Origin: Acidimicrobiia bacterium
Lineage (GTDB): Bacteria; Acidobacteriota; Terriglobia; Bryobacterales; Bryobacteraceae
NCBI GenBank assembly: GCA_016871315.1
Contig: VFZE01000005.1
Span: 62,001 to 126,000, forward strand
DNA: 64,000 bases
Direction of reading: 5' to 3'
In this document: positions 1 to 8,110 of the stretch, in pieces
How the letters are laid out: every line of letters starts with the position of its first letter
Position numbering within the stretch: the first letter of the stretch is position 1
Position numbers and translations under genes: made by a program
The notes under the pieces: generated by a model
Database searches by the model: none
The model's input: only the letters and a program-made list of their open reading frames with translations
Told to the model about the DNA's origin: nothing

Positions 1-83
1 CCATGGACTCGCACGGCAACAGCCTGCACAGGGAAGTGGAGCAGCAGACGGGTGGGTTGCTCAAGCAGTTGCAGGAAGCCTGA
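1..83 (+). CDS. C-terminal end of an unidentified protein (5' end outside window)
   Basis: A plus-strand frame open from the window edge ends at TGA 81-83. The last residues (about 27) are polar and helix-like, ending in LLKQLQEA. The stop directly abuts the stop of the converging S41 remnant at 84-86, the tight tail-to-tail packing seen elsewhere in this window, which is the main reason to think the frame is real. No domain can be recognised in so short a piece. Confidence 0.35.
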   Translation, partial: MDSHGNSLHREVEQQTGGLLKQLQEA

Positions 84-539
84 TCAGTTTTTCTTCGAGG
101 TCAGTTCCTTGGTGAGCCGGTCGATTTCCTTTTCCACGGCTTCGCGCCGGCGCGGTTCCTTGATCTCCGGAAGCAGCTTCTCGAGCGCCGCCTTGCAGGC
201 CATCTCCAATGCGATTTCCTTGGCGACCTTGATGTCCGGTTCGACGCCCGTTCCTTCCCAGTTGGTTTTCGAAATCGGGTTGATGGCGCGGGCGAAGGGG
301 ACGCCAATCATGAAATGGTCGTGGATGCGTTGGCCCATTACCGGATGGGCTCCGCCGCCGGTGACTTCGCCGATGATGGTGGCCCGTTTGAGGTTCTTCA
401 GGTTGAAGGAGAACTCCTCCGCGCCGGATACACGGCATCGACAAATGAGACGCCGGGTGCGGCGCCCTGCGTCAGCGTGCGTCCCCCAAAGCGGCCTTTT
501 TGCAGCTGCATCATGCGCTCCGGCGGGAGGAAGATCAAC
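84..539 (-). pseudogene. S41-family peptidase remnant (C-terminal part only)
   Basis: Positions 84-437 read as the C-terminus of an IRBP/tail-specific type S41 serine peptidase. The nucleophile motif SGAEEF is followed by NLKNLKRATIIGE, a TGGGAHP loop and the family segment NWEGTGVEPDI, then a charged helix. Upstream of SGAEEF the frame (438-539) no longer looks like the family, and it closes at a stop beside the aldolase gene. A different frame there gives protein-like text (GRFGGRTLTQGAAPG), which suggests a junction or frameshift. There is no start codon with a ribosome site and no N-terminal or PDZ region; intact members usually exceed 400 residues. I read it as a broken gene that kept its catalytic Ser block. 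Confidence 0.6.
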
Positions 540-1325
540 TCATGGTGAGCCGGAGAGGCTCTTACGCAGATTGGCTACTTCGCTGCGCAGTGTTCCGGCG
601 TAGACGGCGACATCGCCGCGCCAACTGAGCACATTGAATCCCATCTTTCGCCACTGATCGGCCTGCTCCATGTTGCCGGGCTGCATGCCGGCAAGCTTGT
701 GGTGCTTGCGGGCGGCGTCGACCACTTTCTTCTGTGCCTCGAGGAATCGCGGATTCTGGAACTGGCCGGGGATGCCCATGGCCTGGCTGAGATCGAAGTG
801 GCCGATCCAAAGCACGTCGACACCGGGCGTGGCGATAATCGCTTCGACGTTTTCCAGGCCGGCGGGTGATTCGATCATGCAGATCACGGTGGAGTTATCG
901 TTCGCCTTTTGGAAATAGGCGACGGGGTCGGGATTCAGATAATCGGTGTGGGCCGCGCCGAGGCCAACACCGCGCTTGCCGAGCGGGGCGTATTTGGCGG
1001 CATCGACGATCTGGCGGGCTTGTTCGGCCGATTCCACGTTCGCCACCATGACTCCGAGCGCGCCGGCGTCCATGACACGGGCGATGAAGTGGTAGAGACC
1101 CTGCGGCACCCGAACGAAAGGCGCGATGTCGGTGGCCTTAAGCCAGGCAATCAGATCGGCGATGCGCTCGGTGTCAAACTCGGAGTGCTCCATATCGAGC
1201 AGTACGAAATCGAGGTTGGCCGATTCCAGGATCTTGGCGATGCCACGCGTGCCGAACTCCCAGATCATATGGCCGACGGGAATGCCGCCTGTGGCGACCA
1301 CTTTGCGGAAACGGTTTTCTTTCAT
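540..1325 (-). CDS. HpcH/HpaI family aldolase
   Basis: Class II (metal-dependent) pyruvate-type aldolase of 261 residues, the usual length. Members cleave 4-hydroxy-2-oxo acids such as 2-keto-3-deoxy-L-rhamnonate to pyruvate plus an aldehyde in the cytoplasm. The expected catalytic set is visible: His47 in DMEHSEF, Arg72 in VRVP, Glu152 in MIESPAG and Asp178 in GHFDLS. It starts 6 bp after the LarA-like gene and is probably co-transcribed with it, suggesting a shared hydroxy-acid pathway. The exact substrate cannot be read from sequence. The gene ends with TGA beside the S41 remnant. Confidence 0.9.
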   Translation of the reverse strand: MKENRFRKVVATGGIPVGHMIWEFGTRGIAKILESANLDFVLLDMEHSEFDTERIADLIAWLKATDIAPFVRVPQGLYHFIARVMDAGALGVMVANVESAEQARQIVDAAKYAPLGKRGVGLGAAHTDYLNPDPVAYFQKANDNSTVICMIESPAGLENVEAIIATPGVDVLWIGHFDLSQAMGIPGQFQNPRFLEAQKKVVDAARKHHKLAGMQPGNMEQADQWRKMGFNVLSWRGDVAVYAGTLRSEVANLRKSLSGSP

Positions 1326-1331
1326 GAGGGG

Positions 1332-2621
1332 TTAGTGGGCGTGTTCGAGTTCGCTTTCAGCGGCGAGCATCTCGCTGAGCTGGCCGTCCTCCTGGAACGG
1401 GAAATCGAAGGGGCCTTCAAGGATTTCCAGCGCGGGATTAGCCTTGAATTCGTCGAACAGGTTTTCGCTGATGGCGGCACGGGAGAGCTCCATGGTGTTG
1501 CGGATCCAGCCGATGCTGACGCGGCGCATGTCGAATTTGCCAACGGTGGGCATGATGCGCTCCAGGCATTCGCGGTCAGTGGAGAAATGGATGGGAGTCC
1601 GGATGGCGCTGGGGGTGGATGCGGTGAGCGAGTTGATCCAGGTGGGCGTCCAGTCGATCTTTTCCAGCAGGCGGTCATGCACCACGTCGGCCATGCCGAG
1701 GCCAACGCCGTTACCGTAGGAGTTGGGATGAAGGTCGCGGACGTAGATGCGCTCGAACTTCGGGGTATCGGGCCAGGGATTGTAGGCCCCGTTCACGGAG
1801 CGGTTGGCGACCTTGGTGTCCATGCCGGCGCCGGAAATGGGTTTGCCGATTTGATCGAGGATGAGTATGTCGAGGTGTTTCGCGGGGACGTGTCCCATCC
1901 AGGACTTGACGAGAGCGAGCAGCTCCTCTTCCTTCTGCTCCATGCCGTCAACCGGGACGGCGGTGAGCTGGCCCGTGTTGTGGTTGGCGTCTTCGAGAAT
2001 GGCGAGGCCGCCGAGGATCTTACCGGACTTGAGCACCTGGCGGCCGACGCTACGGATGACCTTTTCCAGGCCCATGGTGTAGGCGTAGGTGTGATAGGTC
2101 TGCGCGCCGGCGAACTTGCCGAGTCCAATGGCCATCATCTTGAACAGACCGCTTTCAATCTTGCCGGCGAAATCGGTGTGCCACTTGACGCGTCCAACCA
2201 GCATGACACCGTGGCTGTCAAAGGCGTTTTTATCGAGAAAGGCTTCCAGACCCTCGGCCGTTCTGCCGAGCGGAACCACTTCGAGCGAACTGAGAATGGG
2301 GCAGCCCATCGTGGCTTCGTGAATGCCATAGTGGGCGAGGACGTCGGCCTGGCCTTCCGCCGTGGCGGCGCCGTGCGAGCCCATCGCCGGGAAGATGAAG
2401 GGCTTCATGCCTTCCGATTTCCAGAAGTCGACTACGGCGCGGACGATCATCGCGATGTTGGTGATGCCGCGGCTGCCGACGCCGATGGCGACTTTCGCGC
2501 CCGGCTTGAGTTTTGACGCCAGGCCCGATTGTTTCAGTTCCTTTTGCACCGTGCCGGGGATGTCTTTGACACTGCGATCAGGAAAATTCTGTTGCACCAG
2601 ATAGAGGCGGGGAAACTCCAT
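1332..2621 (-). CDS. Lactate racemase (LarA)-like DUF2088 domain protein
   Basis: Protein of 429 residues with the Lar N-terminal (DUF2088) signature: GVGSRGITN near residue 48, PAMGSHGAATAEGQ at 78-91 and the GRVKWHTDF...IGLGK block around 143-170. LarA proper is a nickel-pincer racemase acting on 2-hydroxy acids. Many homologues act on other hydroxy acids or have unknown substrates, and no larB, larC or larE maturation gene is visible here. It is first in a two-gene unit with the HpcH aldolase, which suggests racemisation or epimerisation of a sugar-acid intermediate (inference). The plus-strand open frame across this locus is an antisense shadow. Confidence 0.8.
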   Translation of the reverse strand: MEFPRLYLVQQNFPDRSVKDIPGTVQKELKQSGLASKLKPGAKVAIGVGSRGITNIAMIVRAVVDFWKSEGMKPFIFPAMGSHGAATAEGQADVLAHYGIHEATMGCPILSSLEVVPLGRTAEGLEAFLDKNAFDSHGVMLVGRVKWHTDFAGKIESGLFKMMAIGLGKFAGAQTYHTYAYTMGLEKVIRSVGRQVLKSGKILGGLAILEDANHNTGQLTAVPVDGMEQKEEELLALVKSWMGHVPAKHLDILILDQIGKPISGAGMDTKVANRSVNGAYNPWPDTPKFERIYVRDLHPNSYGNGVGLGMADVVHDRLLEKIDWTPTWINSLTASTPSAIRTPIHFSTDRECLERIMPTVGKFDMRRVSIGWIRNTMELSRAAISENLFDEFKANPALEILEGPFDFPFQEDGQLSEMLAAESELEHAH

Positions 2622-2644
2622 GTATGCGAGTATACCAGCCCGGT

Positions 2645-2912
2645 TCAGGCCTGCTTTAGATACGCTTGGCGCGCATCGAGAATCACCTTGCGCGCTTCAA
2701 TCGGCCCGCGCCAGCCCTTCGATGCGGGTCTGCTTGCCTTCCAGCTTCTGGTCGGCCTCTTCGTTGTCGACCAGGTCGAGCACGCCGACGGGGCGCACGT
2801 CGATCCTTCAGCCGGGGAAGCTGGGCTCCTGCACGAGAACCAGCACATCGAGCGGGTCGCCACCATGGAAGGGTAACAGATCGATGCGCGGGTATGGGAG
2901 GATGGCAGTCAT
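2645..2912 (-). pseudogene. ppa: Inorganic pyrophosphatase remnant
   Basis: Three pieces of a family I soluble pyrophosphatase lie in order on the minus strand. From 2912, MTAILPYPRIDLLPF runs into the active-site block GGDPLDVLVLVQEPSFPG. A TGA then stands where the family usually has a Cys or similar residue. The same frame resumes with RIDVRPVGVLDLVDNEEADQKL. In the next frame follows the C-terminal helix GWRGPIEARKVILDARQAYL. The N-terminal ~50 residues and about 45 residues between KL and GW are absent. So there is a nonsense codon, a frameshift and a deletion: a dead gene. The live alpha/beta hydrolase gene on the other strand starts at its edge. Confidence 0.8.
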
Positions 2913-3717
2913 GTTGGTGTTGCTTCTGATGGCCGCCCTGGCGGCGGCGCAGGTTCCGCAGAATCCGTCGCCGATGGTGGATACCACGCGCGCGCACGAG
3001 CGGCTGAGCGAGCAGACGCCGCCGGGTGAGAGGCACAAGCTCTCGGTAGGGACGCTTTATTTGCCGCCGAGACTGAAGAGGGCCACTGCACCGCTGCTGA
3101 TTCACTTTCACGGGCCGGGCTGGATTGCGGAAGCGGCGGGATCACGGATGCGCGGGACGGCGGTGATCTCGATCGAACTGGGGCAGGGTTCGGCCGCCTA
3201 CGCGAAACCGTTCCGGGAGACGGGATTGTTCGAGAAGCTGGTGGAGGAAGCGGAGGCGAAGGCGGAGACGAAGTTCACGCCGATCACGCTGTCGAGTTGG
3301 AGCGCCGGATATGGCGCAGTGCGGGAGATCCTGCGCGTGCCGGGCTACTACGAGCGGGTAAACCGCTATATCGCGCTGGATTCGATTCACGCCGGCTACG
3401 TGTCGGGCAAAGCCGACCCGGCCAACGTGGATGTATTTCTGCAGTTCGCCCGGGATGCGGTGGAGGGGAAGAAGGAGATGCTGTTGACGCATTCGGAGGT
3501 GTTTCCGGGAACCTACGCCAGCACGACGGAGGTGGTGGACTGCCTGCTGGAGCAGCTGAAGCTGAAACGCAAAGCAGTTTTGAAATGGGGGCCGCTGGGG
3601 ATGCAGCAGTTGAGCGAAGTGAAGGCCGGGAAACTGGAGGTAATGGGCTTTGCGGGCAACTCGGCCCCGGATCACGTGGACCACATGCACGCGTTCCCTG
3701 AATTGGGGAGCCGCTGA
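2911..3717 (+). CDS. Secreted alpha/beta-hydrolase-fold protein
   Basis: Predicted 268 residues with a signal peptide (MLVLLLMAALAAAQ). A hydrolase core follows: strand and oxyanion region LLIHFHGPG at 62-70, nucleophile elbow SWSAG (Ser131), and a late His in DHVDHMHAF as candidate base. I chose ATG 2911 because GGAGG at 2897-2901 is 9 bases upstream; ATG 2902 or 2884 are in-frame alternatives, and the frame stays open back to 2620 only because it crosses the pyrophosphatase remnant. Substrate unknown. It lies 16 bp before rimO and may share its transcript. Confidence 0.75.
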   Translation: MLVLLLMAALAAAQVPQNPSPMVDTTRAHERLSEQTPPGERHKLSVGTLYLPPRLKRATAPLLIHFHGPGWIAEAAGSRMRGTAVISIELGQGSAAYAKPFRETGLFEKLVEEAEAKAETKFTPITLSSWSAGYGAVREILRVPGYYERVNRYIALDSIHAGYVSGKADPANVDVFLQFARDAVEGKKEMLLTHSEVFPGTYASTTEVVDCLLEQLKLKRKAVLKWGPLGMQQLSEVKAGKLEVMGFAGNSAPDHVDHMHAFPELGSR

Positions 3718-3733
3718 CGGGCCATGATATTCT

Positions 3734-5179
3734 ATGAGGGTAACCTCTTCCCGGGATTCATCCACTTTGAAAATAGGTTTTGTCAGTCTCGGGTGTCCCA
3801 AAAACCTGGTGGACACCGAAGTCATGATGGGGCAGCTTGCGAGCCGAGGGCACGAGTTGACGCCCGATCCGCAGGACGCCGAAGTGATCGTCGTCAACAC
3901 GTGCAGCTTCATTGATCCGGCCAAGCAGGAATCGGTAGACACAATTCTGGAAATGGCGGAGTTCAAAAAGAGAGGCCGCGCGAAGCGGCTGGTGGTGGCC
4001 GGGTGTTTGGTGGAGCGGTACGGCAAGGAGATCGCGGCGAAGATGCCGGAGGTGGACGCGATCCTCGGCACCAACCAAGTGGAACAGATCGTGGCAGCGT
4101 GCGAGGGCGGGGATCCGAAGGTGGCGCCGGAACCCTATCTCTATCACGATGGGACGCCGCGGGTGCGCGCGACGCCGAAGCATTTCGCCTATGTGAAGAT
4201 CGCGGAGGGGTGTGACCACCCTTGCACTTTCTGCGTGATTCCGCAGTATCGCGGGGCGTTTCGAAGCCGGCGGTTTGAGTCGGTGGTGATGGAGGTTTCG
4301 CGGCTTTTTCAGGAGGGTGTGCGCGAAGTGAACCTGATCGGGCAGGATACAACCTGCTACGGAGAGGATCTCGGTATCCGCGACGGGCTGGCGCACCTGC
4401 TTGAGCGGCTGTCGCGGATCGAGACGCCGCATCCGAAGTGGGTGCGTTTTCTCTACGCCTATCCGAACAAAGTTTCACAGAAACTGCTGGATACGATCGC
4501 GGCGCAGGATTCGCTGGTGAAGTATATCGACATGCCGCTGCAGCACGCATCCGGAGAAGTGCTGAGGCGGATGAAGCGCGGCTCGAACGGAGATCAGTTC
4601 CTGAAGCTGCTGGAGCGAGTCCGGCGGACGATACCGGGAGTCGCGATCCGGTCGAGCTTCATCGTGGGATTCCCGGGAGAGTCGCAACAGGATTTCGACG
4701 AGTTGTGCCAGTTTGCGGAAGCGGCGCGGTTTGACCGGCTGGGCGTGTTCACCTATTCCGATGAGGATACGAGCGGGAGCTTCCATCTGGACGGGAAAGT
4801 GGGCGGGCGCGACCGTTACAACCGCAAGCGGCGTTTGATGGCGATTCAGCGCCGGATTTCGGCGAAGATGAACCGCGGGCTAGTCGGCCGCGAATTTCCC
4901 GTGTTGGTGGAGGGGCCATCGCGCGAGACGGATCTGCTGTGGGAGGCGCGCCTGGCAACGCAGGCTCCGGAGATCGACGGGATCTGCTACATCAATGACG
5001 ACAACGGGCATCCGCTGCGGCCGGGCGAGATGCGGCGGCTGCGCATCGTGGAGGCGCACGATTACGATCTGGTGGGCGAAGTAGTGGATCTGCCCGAGGC
5101 TTCCTTCCAGCCGATGCCGCCGGCGCTGTTTCCGATTCTGACCGGCCCCGGCTCCCTGCCGATTTCGCGCGGACAATGA
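3734..5179 (+). CDS. rimO: Ribosomal protein S12 methylthiotransferase RimO
   Basis: Radical SAM methylthiotransferase that modifies the conserved Asp of ribosomal protein S12. The order is UPF0004 domain with cluster ligands Cys21, Cys57 and Cys91, then the radical SAM core with Cys160-x3-Cys164-x2-Cys167 (GCDHPCTFC), then a TRAM-like domain after about residue 380. LGCPKNLVDTE and IGQDTTCYGEDLG are family hallmarks that separate RimO from MiaB. At 481 residues it is slightly long because of a Pro-rich tail beyond TRAM. Its stop overlaps the yacG start (ATGA at 5176-5179), so the two are translationally coupled. Confidence 0.95.
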   Translation: MRVTSSRDSSTLKIGFVSLGCPKNLVDTEVMMGQLASRGHELTPDPQDAEVIVVNTCSFIDPAKQESVDTILEMAEFKKRGRAKRLVVAGCLVERYGKEIAAKMPEVDAILGTNQVEQIVAACEGGDPKVAPEPYLYHDGTPRVRATPKHFAYVKIAEGCDHPCTFCVIPQYRGAFRSRRFESVVMEVSRLFQEGVREVNLIGQDTTCYGEDLGIRDGLAHLLERLSRIETPHPKWVRFLYAYPNKVSQKLLDTIAAQDSLVKYIDMPLQHASGEVLRRMKRGSNGDQFLKLLERVRRTIPGVAIRSSFIVGFPGESQQDFDELCQFAEAARFDRLGVFTYSDEDTSGSFHLDGKVGGRDRYNRKRRLMAIQRRISAKMNRGLVGREFPVLVEGPSRETDLLWEARLATQAPEIDGICYINDDNGHPLRPGEMRRLRIVEAHDYDLVGEVVDLPEASFQPMPPALFPILTGPGSLPISRGQ

Positions 5180-5352
5180 AGCAGCTGGTGTGCCCGATCT
5201 GCCGCAAGCCGGTGACAATGGGCGATCCGGAGATGCCGTTCTGCGGTGAGCGCTGCCGGTTGCTGGATCTGGGCAACTGGGCATCAGAACGTTACGTCAT
5301 CTCGACTCCGATGGAGGAATCGGTGGAGGATCTGGAGGAGCCGGATGAGTAG
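5176..5352 (+). CDS. yacG: DNA gyrase inhibitor YacG (zinc finger)
   Basis: Small protein of 58 residues. It has a four-Cys zinc site, Cys6-x2-Cys9 (CPIC) and Cys23-x3-Cys27 (CGERC), followed by RLLDLGNWASERYVI, a hallmark of YacG. YacG binds the GyrB C-terminus and blocks DNA binding by gyrase; the acidic tail EESVEDLEEPDE is also typical. It overlaps rimO by 4 bp upstream and pgpA by 8 bp downstream, so it is certainly part of this operon. Confidence 0.93.
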   Translation: MKQLVCPICRKPVTMGDPEMPFCGERCRLLDLGNWASERYVISTPMEESVEDLEEPDE

Positions 5353-5821
5353 GGTTGGTTATGCGCCGGCGTGGGTGATTGCCACATTCTTCGGGTTTGG
5401 GCTTTCGCCGGTGGCGCCGGGGACGGTGGGTTCGGCGGGCGCCATTGCGGTTGCATGGTGGCTGCACAGCGCCTACGGATGGTCGGCGTTGGACTTTGTG
5501 ATTCTGAGTCTGCTGCTGACGGGGCCGGGGATTTGGGCCGCGGGAGCGGTGGCCAAGGCGGCTGCGAATAACGACCCGTCGAAGGTGGTGATCGATGAGG
5601 TGCTGGGAGTGTGGCTGGCGCTCGGCGGAGCGCACGAGTTGAACGGAAAGACGTGGGTGGCGGCGTTCGCGCTGTTCCGGCTGTTTGATATCTGGAAACC
5701 GTTTCCGGTACGGCAATTGGAGGGGCTGCATGGGGGAAAGGGAATCGTGGCCGATGATTTGGGGGCGGGGTTGTATGCGGCGCTTGTGTTGTTTGCCGCC
5801 GGATGGTTCAATCTAATTTAA
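5345..5821 (+). CDS. pgpA: Phosphatidylglycerophosphatase A
   Basis: Integral membrane phosphatase of 158 residues that removes phosphate from phosphatidylglycerophosphate to give phosphatidylglycerol. Family signatures are SPVAPGTVGS near the N-terminus, DEVLGVWLAL (acidic metal site) and FRLFDIWKP...GGKGIVADDLGAG. Three or four hydrophobic segments are seen. I chose ATG 5345 (MSRVGYAPAW), which overlaps yacG by 8 bp; an upstream ATG at 5246 only adds residues read out of frame inside yacG. Confidence 0.93.
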   Translation: MSRVGYAPAWVIATFFGFGLSPVAPGTVGSAGAIAVAWWLHSAYGWSALDFVILSLLLTGPGIWAAGAVAKAAANNDPSKVVIDEVLGVWLALGGAHELNGKTWVAAFALFRLFDIWKPFPVRQLEGLHGGKGIVADDLGAGLYAALVLFAAGWFNLI

Positions 5822-5823
5822 CG

Positions 5824-6858
5824 ATGCCAGAAGCGAAAGCAGCGGCGCAGCCGCGAATCTCAAGCGTTAGTCCGCAGGCCGCCATACCGGGCGGCGAATT
5901 CACGATCAAAGGGGAGAACCTGGCCGGCGCGGCCGTACCGCGTGTGTTGATCGGCGACGTGCCGGCATCGGTGCTGGTGGGGTCGGACTCCTTCATCATC
6001 GCCCGGGTTCCGGAAGGCGTTTCCGACAGCAAGATGGTGGTTCGCGCGACGCAGAAGGAAAGCAAGCCTTGGGTCTGCCACGTGGGGATCCCGCTGGCCG
6101 ATTCGCTGCATCCGGTAGCGAACCCTTCGATTGACCGCACCGGGAACGTGTTCACGACATTCAGCGGGTCGCGCGGGCAGAAGACACCGGTTTCGGTGTA
6201 CAAAGTGGACGGCCACGGCAACGTGAAGGCGTTTCTCTCCGATTTGATGAACGCGACATCGGTGGCCTTTGACAGCGAAGGACTGCTGTATGTCAGCTCG
6301 CGGTACGACGGTATCGTCTACCAGGTGACGCCGGCAGGCGAGATGTCGGTTTATGCCGAGGGCATGGGCGTGGCCACGGGGATCGCTTTTGACGGGGAAG
6401 ACAATCTGTTTGTGGGCGACCGGACAGGGACGATTTTCAAGATCAGCCGGAGCCGGCAGATTTACGTGTTCGCGACGCTGGAGCCGTCGATTGCGGCCTA
6501 CCACCTGGCATTCGGGCCGAAGCGCGATCTCTACGTGACGGGCCCAACGACCTCGAGTTTTGACGGCGTCTATCGGATCTCGCCGAACGGGCAAGTGTCG
6601 GTTTGCTACCGCGGACTGGGCCGTCCGCAGGGTTTGGCATTCGATATCGAGGGCCGGCTGTATGTGGCGGCGTCGCTCGGCGGGCGGCGCGGAGTGGTTC
6701 GTTTCCCTGGCGAGGGCGAGGAGCCGGAACTGTTCCTGTCGGGTCCCAACATTGTCGGGCTTGCCTTCATGGCGCCGTCGTACCTGGTTGTCACCACATC
6801 GAGTGCGCTCTACCGGGTGGAGGCGGGCGTCGCGGGACTTCCCTTCCCCAACCTGTAG
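5824..6858 (+). CDS. IPT/TIG domain plus SMP-30-like beta-propeller protein
   Basis: Predicted 344 residues. The N-terminal ~85 form an IPT/TIG immunoglobulin-like domain (ISSVSPQAAIPGGEFTIKGENL). Then come about six blades of the SMP-30/NHL type with repeated (V/I)AFD.EG.L(Y/F)V motifs (SVAFDSEGLLYV, GIAFDGEDNLFV, GLAFDIEGRLYV). No signal peptide is visible, which is unusual for such propellers. It begins 2 bp after pgpA and ends 13 bp before cinA, so it sits inside a housekeeping run. Function unknown. A start at 5803 inside pgpA is possible but lacks support. Confidence 0.8.
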   Translation: MPEAKAAAQPRISSVSPQAAIPGGEFTIKGENLAGAAVPRVLIGDVPASVLVGSDSFIIARVPEGVSDSKMVVRATQKESKPWVCHVGIPLADSLHPVANPSIDRTGNVFTTFSGSRGQKTPVSVYKVDGHGNVKAFLSDLMNATSVAFDSEGLLYVSSRYDGIVYQVTPAGEMSVYAEGMGVATGIAFDGEDNLFVGDRTGTIFKISRSRQIYVFATLEPSIAAYHLAFGPKRDLYVTGPTTSSFDGVYRISPNGQVSVCYRGLGRPQGLAFDIEGRLYVAASLGGRRGVVRFPGEGEEPELFLSGPNIVGLAFMAPSYLVVTTSSALYRVEAGVAGLPFPNL

Positions 6859-6871
6859 TCCGGCAGCGCCC

Positions 6872-8110
6872 ATGAACGCAGAGATCATCGCAGTCGGCTC
6901 CGAGATGCTGACACCGGCGCGGACCGATACCAACTCACTATGGCTGACCGATCAGTTGAACCAGCTGGGTATTGAAGTGGTGGCGAAGATGATTGTCGGC
7001 GACGACCGGCTGAGGCTGGCGACGCTGTTCGGGGCGGCGCTGTTGCGCGCCGATCTGGTGATTCTCACGGGAGGATTGGGACCAACCGAGGACGACGTCA
7101 CGCGCGAGGCGGTGGCCCAGGCGATGGGGCGGCAGCTACTTTACAAGCAGGAACTCGAGGATGCCATCGCGGCGCGGTTCCGCAGTATCAACCGTCCAAT
7201 GGCGGAGATCAACAGGCGGCAGGCGTTTCTGATCGACGGATTCGAGGCGCTGTCGAATCCGCGCGGCACCGCACCGGGGCAGTGGGGCGAGATGGAGAAC
7301 GCCAAGATGATTGCACTATTGCCGGGTCCACCGAACGAACTGAAGGGCATGTATACGGATCACTGCCTGGAGCGGCTGCGGAAACGCGTGCCGCCGCAAC
7401 GCATCGCGACGCTGGTATTTCGTGTGGCGGGCATGGGCGAGTCGGATCTGGATCAGCTGATCGCGCCGGTTTATACGCGGTACACAAATCCCGTCACGAC
7501 AGTGCTGGCCAAGCCTGGCGATGTGCAGATCCATCTGCGTGCGCGCTGTTGGAGGCAGGATGAGGCGGATGCCTTGTTGGCGGAGGTCGGGCCGCAGATC
7601 GAGAGCTTGCTGGGGGACCGCATTTATTCGCGGAATGGCGACGATTTGGAAACGGCAACAGGGAAGCTGCTGCTGGAGGGGAACGCGAGCGTGAGTGTGG
7701 CGGAGAGTTGCACGGGAGGGCTGCTGGCTTCGCGGATCACGTCGGTGCCGGGCTCGTCCGGATATTTTCGCGGAGGCTTTCTTGTTTATACGAACGCGAT
7801 GAAGCAGGCGCTGCTCGGCATTGAGGAGAAGCTGATCGCCGAGCATACGGAGGTGAGCGAGGAGGTGGCTCGAGCAATGGCGGAGGCAGCGCGAGCCAGA
7901 ACAGGGGCGACTCACGGAGTATCGGTGACGGGATACGCGGGGCCGGATGGCGGTACGGAAGCCAACCCGGTGGGCACGGTCTTTCTAGGTTTGGCCACGC
8001 CAGCCGGGACGAAGGTGCGCCGCGTGCAGTTGTTCGGCGACCGGCACCGGATACGGTCCGTTGCGGCAACGAGCGCGCTCGATCTTTTGCGGCGAAGCTT
8101 GCTGCGCTAA
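6872..8110 (+). CDS. cinA: CinA family protein with PncC-type amidohydrolase domain
   Basis: Two-domain CinA of 412 residues, the usual size. The N-terminal MoCF-like domain carries GGLGPTEDD at 67-75. The C-terminal PncC-type nicotinamide mononucleotide deamidase domain starts around residue 255, with VAESCTGGLLASRI and VTGYAGPDGG. It recycles NMN to nicotinate mononucleotide, and full-length CinA also has ADP-ribose pyrophosphatase activity. This complements pncA/pncB 48 kb away. ATG 6872 is chosen because MNAEIIAVGSEML is the conserved N-terminus. Its last 4 bp overlap the converging YVTN gene. Confidence 0.93.
   Translation: MNAEIIAVGSEMLTPARTDTNSLWLTDQLNQLGIEVVAKMIVGDDRLRLATLFGAALLRADLVILTGGLGPTEDDVTREAVAQAMGRQLLYKQELEDAIAARFRSINRPMAEINRRQAFLIDGFEALSNPRGTAPGQWGEMENAKMIALLPGPPNELKGMYTDHCLERLRKRVPPQRIATLVFRVAGMGESDLDQLIAPVYTRYTNPVTTVLAKPGDVQIHLRARCWRQDEADALLAEVGPQIESLLGDRIYSRNGDDLETATGKLLLEGNASVSVAESCTGGLLASRITSVPGSSGYFRGGFLVYTNAMKQALLGIEEKLIAEHTEVSEEVARAMAEAARARTGATHGVSVTGYAGPDGGTEANPVGTVFLGLATPAGTKVRRVQLFGDRHRIRSVAATSALDLLRRSLLR

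Noticed and set aside
909-2516. 535-residue plus-strand open frame
   Set aside because: Antisense to the LarA-like and aldolase genes; Gly/Val/Asp-rich shadow typical of GC-rich DNA, no domain.
4475-4786. Minus-strand open frames inside rimO
   Set aside because: Shadows of a certain conserved gene.
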